From GCA-2862585 sp036340235 (lineage in GTDB: Bacteria; Bacteroidota; Bacteroidia; Flavobacteriales; UBA7312), in NCBI GenBank assembly GCA_036340235.1, contig JAYYZE010000011.1, positions 41,295-105,294 on the forward strand: a DNA stretch of 64,000 bases, in the 5' to 3' direction. This document shows positions 6,213 through 14,266 of the stretch, in pieces. The notes beneath the pieces were generated by a model. It saw only the letters and a list, made by a program, of their open reading frames with translations, was not told the origin of the DNA and made no database searches. Each line of letters opens with the position of its first letter. Within the stretch, counting starts at the first letter, position 1. The translations under genes and the position numbers were made by a program.

Positions 6213-7718
6213 TTATTTCTTTTTAATTTCTCCTGAATTAATTTTATTCATATATTTTTTTAAGTCAAGCTTAACTTCTCCAGAAAGAATTAAAAGTCCT
6301 AGTATATTCGGAAACGCCATAGCTAAAATCATCATATCTGAAAAATCCAATACAGCACCTAATTTTACAGATGATCCGATTATTATAAATACAAGAAAAA
6401 TTAGCTTGTAGACAAGTTCAGATTTTTTGGAAGATCCAAACAAATAGGTCCATGACTTTAGTCCGTAATATGACCAGGATATCATGGTAGAAAAGGCAAA
6501 TAAAAATATAGCTATTACTAACACATAGGGAAACCATGAAATAACACTTTCAAATGCTTGAGATGTTAATTGAGCACCTTCAATACCTTGTACTCCTGAC
6601 ATACCTGTTACTATAATAACAAGAGCGGTCATTGTACAAATTACTACGGTATCAATAAATGGCTCCAATAGTGAAACCAATCCTTCGCTGACAGGTTCAT
6701 TGGTTTTTGTGGCAGAGTGCGCAATTGATGCCGAACCAACACCCGCTTCATTTGAAAAGGCAGCCCTTCTAAACCCTTGAATTATTACTCCAATAAAGCC
6801 TCCAAATGCCGCACTTGGAGCAAAAGCACCTTTTATAATCATAGCAAATGCATTGCCTAATTCAATAAAATGAACAGACAAAATTATTAAGGCAGCTGTA
6901 ACGTACAATACTGCCATAATTGGCACAATTTTTTCAGTGACTCTTGCAATACTTTTTATTCCTCCAATGATAACAGTTCCCACAAGTAGTGCTAGAATGA
7001 ATCCGAACATTGGACCATTACCTGAAAGCATAGGGAATTGACCAGCCAATTGTGCATAGGCCTGATTGGCTTGAAACATATTTCCCCCTCCAAAAGACCC
7101 ACCAATGCACAAGAAAGCAAATAAAATGGCTAATACTTTACCTGTTTTGGCTAGTCCATATTTCGACAGTCCATTCTTTAGATAATACATCGGCCCGCCG
7201 GAAACTTCTCCTTTGTCATTTATTATTCTGTATTTAACCCCAAGCGTACATTCCACAAATTTGGAAGACATTCCAAGTAGACCAGCTACTACCATCCAAA
7301 AGGTGGCTCCAGGGCCGCCAACAGTGATGGCAACCGCTACACCGGCAATGTTACCTAAACCTACCGTGGCAGAAAGAGCCGTCGCTAAAGCCTGAAAATG
7401 CGACACCTCTCCTTTATCATTAGGGTCATCATACTTTCCCCTAACTAAATCTATGGCGTGTCTAAACCCACGTAGGTTAATAAAATTCATTTTAAATGTA
7501 AAAAACAAAGCTCCAAAGATGAGCCACAACACAACAATGGGAATCGTGACACCTAGTTCAATTCCGAGAGCTGAGACAGGGTCCCAAAAAATAACCTTTG
7601 CTAAAACTTCTACAATCGGCACAAAAAAGTTGTTGATTCTTTCACCCAGTGACATAGATTCCTGAGCACACAGATTGGTTGAAAATAGGAGGCTTACAAT
7701 AGTTAAAATTTTCTTCAT
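6213..7718 (-). CDS. Alanine/glycine:cation symporter (AGCS family)
   Basis: A sodium-driven amino-acid symporter of the inner membrane, in the AlsT/AgcS family. The 501 residues hold about ten hydrophobic helices. The family signature is clear: TVGLGNIAGVAVAITVGGPG and FWMVVAGLLGMSSKFVE around residues 115-155, and FRRAAFSNEAGVGSASIAHS around 320, which helps bind substrate and sodium. Residues 1-20 (MKKILTIVSLLFSTNLCAQE) look like a signal peptide, seen in many Bacteroidota members. It starts 10 bases after the RmlD-like gene and was formerly followed by the ComEA-like gene 15 bases on. The natural substrate is not determinable here. Confidence 0.92.
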   Translation of the reverse strand: MKKILTIVSLLFSTNLCAQESMSLGERINNFFVPIVEVLAKVIFWDPVSALGIELGVTIPIVVLWLIFGALFFTFKMNFINLRGFRHAIDLVRGKYDDPNDKGEVSHFQALATALSATVGLGNIAGVAVAITVGGPGATFWMVVAGLLGMSSKFVECTLGVKYRIINDKGEVSGGPMYYLKNGLSKYGLAKTGKVLAILFAFLCIGGSFGGGNMFQANQAYAQLAGQFPMLSGNGPMFGFILALLVGTVIIGGIKSIARVTEKIVPIMAVLYVTAALIILSVHFIELGNAFAMIIKGAFAPSAAFGGFIGVIIQGFRRAAFSNEAGVGSASIAHSATKTNEPVSEGLVSLLEPFIDTVVICTMTALVIIVTGMSGVQGIEGAQLTSQAFESVISWFPYVLVIAIFLFAFSTMISWSYYGLKSWTYLFGSSKKSELVYKLIFLVFIIIGSSVKLGAVLDFSDMMILAMAFPNILGLLILSGEVKLDLKKYMNKINSGEIKKK

Positions 7719-7728
7719 TGGTTGTATT

Positions 7729-8628
7729 CTATTGGGTTAATTGTTGTTCTAAAATCTGAAGACCTTCTTCAAACGAATGGGGCTGATAACCTAATTCGCT
7801 AATTGATTTGTCAAGTATGAAACCTGTCTTTGGTGGTCGTTTTGCTTTTTGATTTAATGTGGATGACGAAATTCGATTTATGTTAGATTTATCACATTTG
7901 TAAAAGTCAGCCATACGTTCCACCATTTCATAAATACTCATTGTATCTTTGCCAGAAGCATTAAATACACCATAGGCTTGTTTATCAATTGCTAACAGAC
8001 AGGCCTGAGCCAAGTCCTCGGCTAGTGTAGGTGCCCGGAATTGATCATCAATAATATTTAGTGCAGTGCCATCTTTAAGCGCTTTACGACCCCACAAAAC
8101 AATATTGTTTCGCTGTAAATTTTCAGCAGTACCATATAGTATTATGGTTCTTAGAATAGTCCATTTTATACTTGACTGGCGTATCAATTTTTCCGATTTC
8201 AACTTTGACAAACCGTAGTAACTTAACGGATTTGGTAAATCTGTTTCAGTATAAGGGCCATCTTCTCCATCAAAAATGAAATCAGTTGAAATTTGAATTA
8301 GGTGTGCGCTGTGTCTAAAACATGATTGAACTAAGTAATCCACTGCTTTTACATTTAGTTCGTCACAACCCTTATGGTTATCTTCGCAACCATCAACATC
8401 GGTCATGGCTGCTGTATTAATTATTACCTCAGGCTTAAAGTCATCGACTAATTCGTTGATTGCTTTTTGATCAGTAATGTTAAGCGGTTTATATTCAAAT
8501 TCGGTCTGATTACTAACAAGGCAATTACCCAATGATGTAGCTAAAAGCTGGTAATTTTTCTTTAATAAGTGAATCAACTTTTGACCCAAAAGTCCATTGC
8601 TGCCGGTAATGAGAATTCGCTTTGACAT
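7729..8628 (-). CDS. RmlD-like dTDP-4-dehydrorhamnose reductase family protein
   Basis: An extended short-chain dehydrogenase/reductase. RmlD reduces dTDP-4-keto-L-rhamnose to dTDP-rhamnose for surface polysaccharide. The 299 residues start MSKRILITGSNGLLGQKL, the NAD(P)-binding GxxGxxG motif; INTAAMTDVDGCE and STDFIFDGEDGPY (about 118-130) are RmlD-like, and YYGLSKLKSE (about 142) is the catalytic Tyr-x-x-x-Lys. No other rhamnose genes are nearby, and many Bacteroidota keep a lone copy of this kind, so the substrate may differ (methionine adenosyltransferase beta-like proteins are close relatives). It follows the 52-residue PspC gene by 6 bases. Confidence 0.82.
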   Translation of the reverse strand: MSKRILITGSNGLLGQKLIHLLKKNYQLLATSLGNCLVSNQTEFEYKPLNITDQKAINELVDDFKPEVIINTAAMTDVDGCEDNHKGCDELNVKAVDYLVQSCFRHSAHLIQISTDFIFDGEDGPYTETDLPNPLSYYGLSKLKSEKLIRQSSIKWTILRTIILYGTAENLQRNNIVLWGRKALKDGTALNIIDDQFRAPTLAEDLAQACLLAIDKQAYGVFNASGKDTMSIYEMVERMADFYKCDKSNINRISSSTLNQKAKRPPKTGFILDKSISELGYQPHSFEEGLQILEQQLTQ

Positions 8629-8634
8629 TTGTTA

Positions 8635-8793
8635 TTATTTTGGCTTTACAAGGTATAAAATTAAATAGATAACTATTGGGGAGCCAAAACCCAAAATAGC
8701 AGCGACAATAAACAAGGCGCGAATACCTGTTACATCTAATTCAAATTTTTCTGAAAGCCAGAAACATACACCTAGTAGTTTTTTTTCAGTCAT
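8635..8793 (-). CDS. Mini PspC-domain membrane protein (52 aa)
   Basis: This short gene reads MTEKKLLGVCFWLSEKF, a Gly-Ile-Arg turn, then one hydrophobic helix (ALFIVAAILGF...IVIYLILYLV) ending KPK. That is the compact PspC domain: GVCxWLxEKFxLDVTxIR followed by a membrane segment. In proteobacteria PspC senses envelope stress; in Bacteroidota stand-alone copies of about 50-70 residues are common and their role is unknown. It ends 6 bases before the RmlD-like start, suggesting co-transcription. A second PspC-like gene lies at 9320-9538 on the other side of the dead channel gene. The reading frame is clean and conserved in pattern, so I take it as a real gene. Confidence 0.75.
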   Translation of the reverse strand: MTEKKLLGVCFWLSEKFELDVTGIRALFIVAAILGFGSPIVIYLILYLVKPK

Positions 8794-8854
8794 AATGCGT
8801 TAAAAATATTATTTAATTGCGAGATTTGCTTTATATTACCCAAATCAAAAAATT

Positions 8855-9294
8855 TTAATGTGGCAAAAGTAGGTTGTCAGCGTGTAGATTTATAACATAC
8901 TTGCCGTCACTAGTTTTGAAGCCAATAATTTTGAATCCAGTTTGGTATTTTATATCCAAATCGTTGATGGTTTTATTTTGTAATTTTTAGGCAAATCTTC
9001 TAAAGAAATTTCTTCTTAATTGCTTTTAATACCGCTTATATTCTCCGCTCACACAACACGAGTTAGCACAGAAACTGAATAGGCAAATGTACCAAAAGTT
9101 GTAATAATGAGAAAACTAGCAAACAGCCTGCTGGGCTCTCTAAATTGATTTACCTACTGAAAACCCACCATTGAAACCGTTATTACTGTCATCTAAACGA
9201 CATACAAAAAACTATACTCTTCTATGAACATAAAGCCGACCACTCATATAATCACTACCAGTTAAAGGAATACTAGTGCTAGATGAACGTTTGA
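8855..9294 (-). pseudogene. Relic of a two-helix potassium channel with a TrkA-C-like domain
   Basis: No open frame exists, but a single minus-strand frame from 9294 spells a channel broken by in-frame stops: LALVFL-stop-LVVII-stop-VVGFMFIEEYSFL, then stop, MTVITVSMVGFQ (pore helix and filter), stop, VNQF, then SRLFASFLIITTFGTFAYSVSVLTR (inner helix). Each stop is one base from the expected residue (for example TAG for GAG or TAT). A frameshift leads to SGEYKRY, typical right after the inner helix. The RCK nucleotide-binding half is deleted, and reading resumes with NDLDIKYQTGFKIIGF and TSDGKYVINLHADNLLLP, matching the C-terminal TrkA-C domain. The filter itself is degenerate (expected TVGFGE). 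Confidence 0.8.
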
Positions 9295-9319
9295 GGATTG
9301 TGATTTTTATATATTATCA

Positions 9320-9538
9320 TTAAAGGTCAAAAACACTGGGTCGTTTTTTGTATTTAAAATGATTTCTTACTCTCAAAACAAATACCATAAATAAGTAAAC
9401 CAAAGGAATTCCAAAATTCACAAATGATAGGTAAATGAAAAATAGTCTAACAAATGATGGTTTTAAACCTAATTTGCTTGCCCACCAAGCACTAACTCCA
9501 AAAAATTGTTTTTCAAAAAAATGGGTAAGGTGTTTCAT
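9320..9538 (-). CDS. PspC-like small membrane protein (72 aa)
   Basis: The 72-residue protein has a short polar start (MKHLTHFFEKQFFGVSAWW), a linker with LGLKPSFVRLFFIY, a hydrophobic segment (LSFVNFGIPLVYLFMVFVLRV), and a basic tail ending RPSVFDL. This follows the pattern of a Bacteroidota PspC-like family whose members end in a similar SVFDL tail. One membrane helix is predicted. Function is not known; envelope-stress signalling is only suggested by the PspC name. It lies 25 bases upstream of the dead channel gene. The intergenic region before it is long and empty, so it may be the first gene of its transcript, but I see no good promoter box. Confidence 0.68.
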   Translation of the reverse strand: MKHLTHFFEKQFFGVSAWWASKLGLKPSFVRLFFIYLSFVNFGIPLVYLFMVFVLRVRNHFKYKKRPSVFDL

Positions 9539-10062
9539 TTAAGCTAATTATTTTTTTCAAAAGTTGCAATTTAAACATTTTTTAGTATTACAATAACTAG
9601 TTTTGAGTTGTATTAAGCCTTGAGACTATATGGCGTTCTTTGATTTGATACCCATTTTATCAAAATTCCTGTAAATTGTGTTGAATTCAGATTTTATATT
9701 TTACTAGAATTGCATTGCTCTTTCTTGATATTGCATTAGTCCCCTTTTTTGAATAAACAAATAAAAGTGGTCATATTGTGTTTATTATCATTGTTTCAAC
9801 CCATTATGTTCCTAAGGTTTTTTTTCGTAGTTGGTAGGTTTTTTTAAAATGATAATGGTATGGAAAATAATCACTCACAGATATTCTAAATAGATTTTAA
9901 TTGACTGCAACTTGAGCAATCAATTATTTTTGAAAACAGACCATTATTAGCGGCATGCAAAAGTACGAGTTGTGCTATGTCTAGTGGTTAAAATCTAAAA
10001 TATCAAAGTGAGTGTACTGCTAAATAAAATATAATAAGTGTTCGTTCATGGCAAACATTCAG
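9539..10062 (-). other. 524-base region with no recognisable gene
   Basis: AT-rich DNA between the DUF4249 gene and the PspC-like gene. All six frames are closed, and reading across frames gives nothing I recognise, unlike the two relics nearby. One imperfect inverted repeat (ATTGACTGC/GCAATCAAT, about 9899-9923) is present without a T-run. It may be an older, unreadable relic or hold the promoter for the PspC-like gene. Confidence 0.5.
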
Positions 10063-11001
10063 TTAAGGTTTTAACACTAGTGTATCTTTTGAAATTATTG
10101 AAAAAAGTCCATAAGCAGGAATGCTACCATCATCATTATCAAAACTGTTATAGACATTCACTGGCTCTGTACCAAAAATGGCCCCTCCACCCGTTTGTTT
10201 TTGTTGAATTCTCGTCTTGTGATACTGATAAAAATCGTAATCAACACTACACAATATTATAGAAATTGAATCAATTTTAGAACCTTCTCGAACAACATCA
10301 TCATAATAGCCAAAACTAATGTATTCTAACTGCAACCTTTTGGTTTCGCCATTAAACAAGACATCATCAAATAACACTTTTTTAGCTGAAAATTCATCAT
10401 CAAATTCAAAGCTTCCATTACTTATCGAAGGGTCCGATGAATCGAATCCAAGACCATAACTATCATTTTGTATTTGCCCATCGAAATTCTCATAAGAGAA
10501 GAAGGCCTTAAGCTTAAGCAAATAGTAATTAGGCCCTATTGGATCGTTAAAGGAAAATTCTAAACTATTGACACCATCTGCTGAGCTTGATGTCAAATTA
10601 CTAGCTGTGCTAATTTCAACAGGATCTGGTGCACTAATATTTTTTGATTTTATCAGTAAATGACTTGGGTGATTAACTTCAATAGCATAAGTCTTGTTTA
10701 TATCAACAGAAACGTTGCTTTGATAAAAATAAGAGGAATCAATAAAGCTAAGGGTATCAATGAGCATATCGTTTTCAAAAAGAGTTACACTAGCATTTGA
10801 ATAGAACTCAAAGTTATCATTTGATAATGGATCTATGGAATGAGAGATATAAGCTCTAAATGGTTTTCCAAATTGGTTGGAAGAGTTGATGACTAATTTT
10901 GACTCATGAGGTGGTAGATCGATGTCTATAACGGTTTGTAAATCATCACATGAGGCGAGAAATAAAATGATACTGAAAATTGAAATTAGTTTTTTCATCA
11001 T
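10063..11001 (-). CDS. DUF4249 lipoprotein, partner of the TonB receptor
   Basis: The 312-residue product begins with a lipoprotein signal peptide (MMKKLISIFSIILFLASCDD; the lipobox Cys is near residue 18) and then the DUF4249 opening (VIDIDLPPHESKLVINS), a beta-rich region resembling immunoglobulin-like folds. The family is found almost only in Bacteroidota, encoded directly after a TonB-dependent receptor, as here (1-base gap). It is thought to be a surface-exposed or periplasmic helper for the receptor; the ligand is unknown. The C-terminus (YGLFSIISKDTLVLKP) is typical for the family. No sorting domain is seen. Confidence 0.85.
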   Translation of the reverse strand: MMKKLISIFSIILFLASCDDLQTVIDIDLPPHESKLVINSSNQFGKPFRAYISHSIDPLSNDNFEFYSNASVTLFENDMLIDTLSFIDSSYFYQSNVSVDINKTYAIEVNHPSHLLIKSKNISAPDPVEISTASNLTSSSADGVNSLEFSFNDPIGPNYYLLKLKAFFSYENFDGQIQNDSYGLGFDSSDPSISNGSFEFDDEFSAKKVLFDDVLFNGETKRLQLEYISFGYYDDVVREGSKIDSISIILCSVDYDFYQYHKTRIQQKQTGGGAIFGTEPVNVYNSFDNDDGSIPAYGLFSIISKDTLVLKP

Positions 11002-11002
11002 T

Positions 11003-13441
11003 TTAAAATTTAAACTTATAGGTTATGGAGGGAATAATTGGAAACAAACTGACCTGCTTAGCTTGTTTGTTATTCACTAATTGGTTGTTGACAATTGTCG
11101 TTTCATTATCGATTCTTATATAGAAAGGGTTTTTTCTGTTGTAAACATTATACGCTCCAATGGACCATGTTCGCTCTCCCCATTTTTTTTGTTTATGAAA
11201 GTTTAAGCCTAGGTCAAGTCTATGGTAAGATGCCATTCTGTAATTGTTTCTGCTAGGATAATACTCAATTTCATTAATAGAATTTTCGGTAATACCATTG
11301 ATATTTCCGCCAAGGTTTATGGAGGGAAATCTGGCTGTTTCCAGAGTGATATTATTTCCCGTACCAAAGACCCAGGTCATACCAATATCGAATTTATCGT
11401 TAAACTTGTGAGATGCAACCACTGAAATGTCATGTCTTCTGTCGTATTTATAAGGATACCATTTACCAAAATTAATATTGTCAAATTGTCGTTCACTAAA
11501 GGCTAGTGTATATCCAAACCAACCTGTTGTTTTTCCTTTTTTCTTTTGAAGAAAAAGCTCTATACCATAGGACCTTCCTTGACCAGCTATTTCTATTTTA
11601 TCACGCCAATCTTGAAAATCAATGATATCGGTACCTGGCTTTAGGGAAATAAGGTTATCCATTGATTTATAGTAGCCCTCCAAGCTAATTTCGAATAACC
11701 CATTTTTAAAATTATGATTTACAGAACATGCTAATTGCCTTGATTTTTGTGGCGGTACTGAATCGGTACTGGGAACCCAAATATCAATTGGTAGACCCAC
11801 ACTAGTATTACTCAATAGGTGGATGTGTTGTTGCATTTGAGCGTAGGATGCTTTGACTGACCAATCTTTGTTAATAATGTATCTAGAAGATATCCTTGGC
11901 TGCACATCTGTGTACGCCGTCCCATTGGTATTGAAGTACGCCAGATGAATGCCCGCATTTATTTTTAAGCGATCATTGACTTTGATGTCGTCCTCAATGA
12001 ATAAGAAACTATCATTATTGTATAACCTTTCTGAAAAAACAAAGGAGGTGTCTAAAATAGTGGTAGTTTGGTTTTGGAGAGAGTCAATATCAACGTTTCG
12101 TTCAAATAAATTGATTGCCCCTGGGTAAAAACTATGATAAATATAATTCACTCCAAATCTAATGTAGTGATTAGGATTAGGGATATAATCGAAATCGATT
12201 TTAGCACCAACATCCTCTATCCCTGAATAATAAACAAATTGTAAAGAATCTTGGCTGACCATGTTTTGGAAACGCTGAAAGGTTGATGACGTCAAGTCAG
12301 TCTGAAACTGATATTTGGTAAAGGTAAGAGTGGTATTACTAAATAGCTTATTACTAAACAAATGATTCCAACGAAGTGCTGATGTTAAATTCCCCCACTC
12401 TAATCCAAAATCTGCTTCATTGCGGTAACTGAAGTTTTCATCGGATGTTGTTTTTTGATCGTTGCTATTATAATCTTCTGAAAGGTAAAACCTATCTTTA
12501 CCTGAATACAGACTTAAGTAGAGTCTATCTCTGTCAGAGATCTTGTGATTAATTTTAGCATTAATATCGTAAAAGAAGTAACCTGCTGGATTGCCATTAT
12601 TTGTTTTTCTTATAAAAGGCTGGGCTAAAATATCAATATATGTCCTTCTAGCAGAAACAATAAATGATGTTTTATCTTTTAAAATTGGTCCTTCTATGGA
12701 AAGCTTTGAAGAAATTAATCCGACGCTTCCTTCGCCTTGGAACTTTTTCATGTTGCCTTCTTTCATGTCAATTTCAAGAACAGAGGATAATCGACCTCCA
12801 AAACGAGAAGGAAATCCACCTTTTGTTAATCTAACATTTTTTATTGCGTCAGCATTGAAAACAGAAAAGAAACCAAATAAGTGTGAGGCATTATATACCG
12901 GAACACCGTCCAATAAAATAAGATTTTGATCAGGACCGCCGCCGCGGACATAAAAACCGCTGGTTCCTTCTCCTCCCGATTGCACACCAGGAAGTAATTG
13001 AATTGCTTTCAACACATCTACCTCACCCAAAAACGCTGGTATGGTTTTTATCTGTTCAACGGGTACTTCCACTAAACTAGATTGAGTTCTATCCACAACG
13101 GTTTCTTCGCCTACGACTATCACTTCTTGAATATTTTGAGCTGAAGGAGCAAGTTCAATATTCAAAGTTAAGTCTTCTGTTAAGGAAATTGATTCAGCAT
13201 AAATATCGAAACCAATGTATGAGAAATCGATTTTGACATTGCCTTCGGGCAAGGTAATGGAATAAAATCCAAAAGCATTTGTAGTTGTACCCTGAAATTG
13301 GTCTTTCCAAATGACATTAACTCCAATCAAGCTTTCGCCCGTTTCTTTGTCCACAACAAAGCCACTTATGGTGTGTTTTTGTTGGGCAATAAGGTCAATA
13401 AAGAAAAACGAAAATATCAACGTTATTAAGTATTTTTTCAT
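11003..13441 (-). CDS. TonB-dependent outer-membrane receptor (carboxypeptidase-like domain type)
   Basis: An outer-membrane active transporter energised by TonB. From ATG at 13441 the protein has 812 residues: a signal peptide (MKKYLITLIFSFFFIDLIAQ), a carboxypeptidase-regulatory-like beta domain (HTISGFVVDKETGESLIGVN, about 22-105), the plug (about 120-230, with GVQSGGEGTSGFYVRGGGPD and ILLDGVPVYN), then a 22-strand barrel ending in Phe (PSITYKFKF). The frame extends to 13462, but that adds residues ahead of the signal peptide and overlaps pyrF, so 13441 is preferred. DUF4249 follows by 1 base. The substrate is unknown; receptors paired with DUF4249 are not of the SusCD glycan type. Confidence 0.93.
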   Translation of the reverse strand: MKKYLITLIFSFFFIDLIAQQKHTISGFVVDKETGESLIGVNVIWKDQFQGTTTNAFGFYSITLPEGNVKIDFSYIGFDIYAESISLTEDLTLNIELAPSAQNIQEVIVVGEETVVDRTQSSLVEVPVEQIKTIPAFLGEVDVLKAIQLLPGVQSGGEGTSGFYVRGGGPDQNLILLDGVPVYNASHLFGFFSVFNADAIKNVRLTKGGFPSRFGGRLSSVLEIDMKEGNMKKFQGEGSVGLISSKLSIEGPILKDKTSFIVSARRTYIDILAQPFIRKTNNGNPAGYFFYDINAKINHKISDRDRLYLSLYSGKDRFYLSEDYNSNDQKTTSDENFSYRNEADFGLEWGNLTSALRWNHLFSNKLFSNTTLTFTKYQFQTDLTSSTFQRFQNMVSQDSLQFVYYSGIEDVGAKIDFDYIPNPNHYIRFGVNYIYHSFYPGAINLFERNVDIDSLQNQTTTILDTSFVFSERLYNNDSFLFIEDDIKVNDRLKINAGIHLAYFNTNGTAYTDVQPRISSRYIINKDWSVKASYAQMQQHIHLLSNTSVGLPIDIWVPSTDSVPPQKSRQLACSVNHNFKNGLFEISLEGYYKSMDNLISLKPGTDIIDFQDWRDKIEIAGQGRSYGIELFLQKKKGKTTGWFGYTLAFSERQFDNINFGKWYPYKYDRRHDISVVASHKFNDKFDIGMTWVFGTGNNITLETARFPSINLGGNINGITENSINEIEYYPSRNNYRMASYHRLDLGLNFHKQKKWGERTWSIGAYNVYNRKNPFYIRIDNETTIVNNQLVNNKQAKQVSLFPIIPSITYKFKF

Positions 13442-13455
13442 GAATTTATTAATAA

Positions 13456-14265
13456 TCAACATCGTTTATCAAGCTCTATTTTCATTTCTTGTTGTAGTAA
13501 TAACGCTTGTTTTCTAGCTTTCATTGCAAAATCTTTTGAATGATCAGCATATATGATTGCTCTTGAAGAATTAACCAAGAGACCACAATGTTTGTTCATT
13601 CCGTATTTGGCCACTTCAGACAAACTACCACCTTGTGCCCCAATACCTGGTACTAAAAGAAAGTGATTTGGTGCAATTTTTCTAATGTCTTGCAACAATT
13701 CAGCACGCGTAGCTCCTACTACAAACATGACATTATCTCCGTAAGATTGTGACTTTTCAAGTACTTTTTGGTACAGTGTTGTGCCATATTTATCTGAGGT
13801 CATTTGAAAATCTAGACCACCAGGGTTTGATGTTAATGCTAAAACTATAGCCCATTTGTCTTTAAACTTTAGAAAAGGTACAACAGAGTCATAGCCCATA
13901 TATGGAGCAACAGTTACTGCATCGAAATTGAAGTTTTCAAAGAATGTTTTAGCGTACATCTTAGATGTATTACCTATGTCTCCGCGTTTGGCATCGGCTA
14001 TAGTAAAAAGGTTGTCTGGAATATAGTCTATTGTTTTTCTGAGACTTTCCCATCCTTTTTCGCCTAGGCATTCGTAAAAGGCAATATTAGGTTTGTAAGC
14101 AACACATAAATCATGTGTCGCATCTATTATCTGTTTGTTAAATTCAAAAATAGGATCATCAAGGTCTAAAAGATGTTTGGGAATTTTTTGTAAGTCGGTA
14201 TCTAAGCCAACACATAAAAAAGATTCTTTTTGTTGAATATGCTTAAATAAATCGATAGCTTTCAT
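13456..14265 (-). CDS. pyrF: Orotidine 5'-phosphate decarboxylase (type 2)
   Basis: PyrF makes UMP from OMP, the last step of pyrimidine synthesis. The 269-residue protein is the longer type 2 form. FLCVGLDTDLQKIP opens the barrel, TIADAKRGDIGNTSKMYAK (about 88-106) carries the catalytic Asp-x-Lys-x-x-Asp, and LLVPGIGAQGG (about 203) is the phosphate loop. It starts 1 base after prfA, in a purM-prfA-pyrF run. The TonB receptor starts 14 bases later on the same strand, so some read-through is possible. Confidence 0.96.
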   Translation of the reverse strand: MKAIDLFKHIQQKESFLCVGLDTDLQKIPKHLLDLDDPIFEFNKQIIDATHDLCVAYKPNIAFYECLGEKGWESLRKTIDYIPDNLFTIADAKRGDIGNTSKMYAKTFFENFNFDAVTVAPYMGYDSVVPFLKFKDKWAIVLALTSNPGGLDFQMTSDKYGTTLYQKVLEKSQSYGDNVMFVVGATRAELLQDIRKIAPNHFLLVPGIGAQGGSLSEVAKYGMNKHCGLLVNSSRAIIYADHSKDFAMKARKQALLLQQEMKIELDKRC

Positions 14266-14266
14266 C

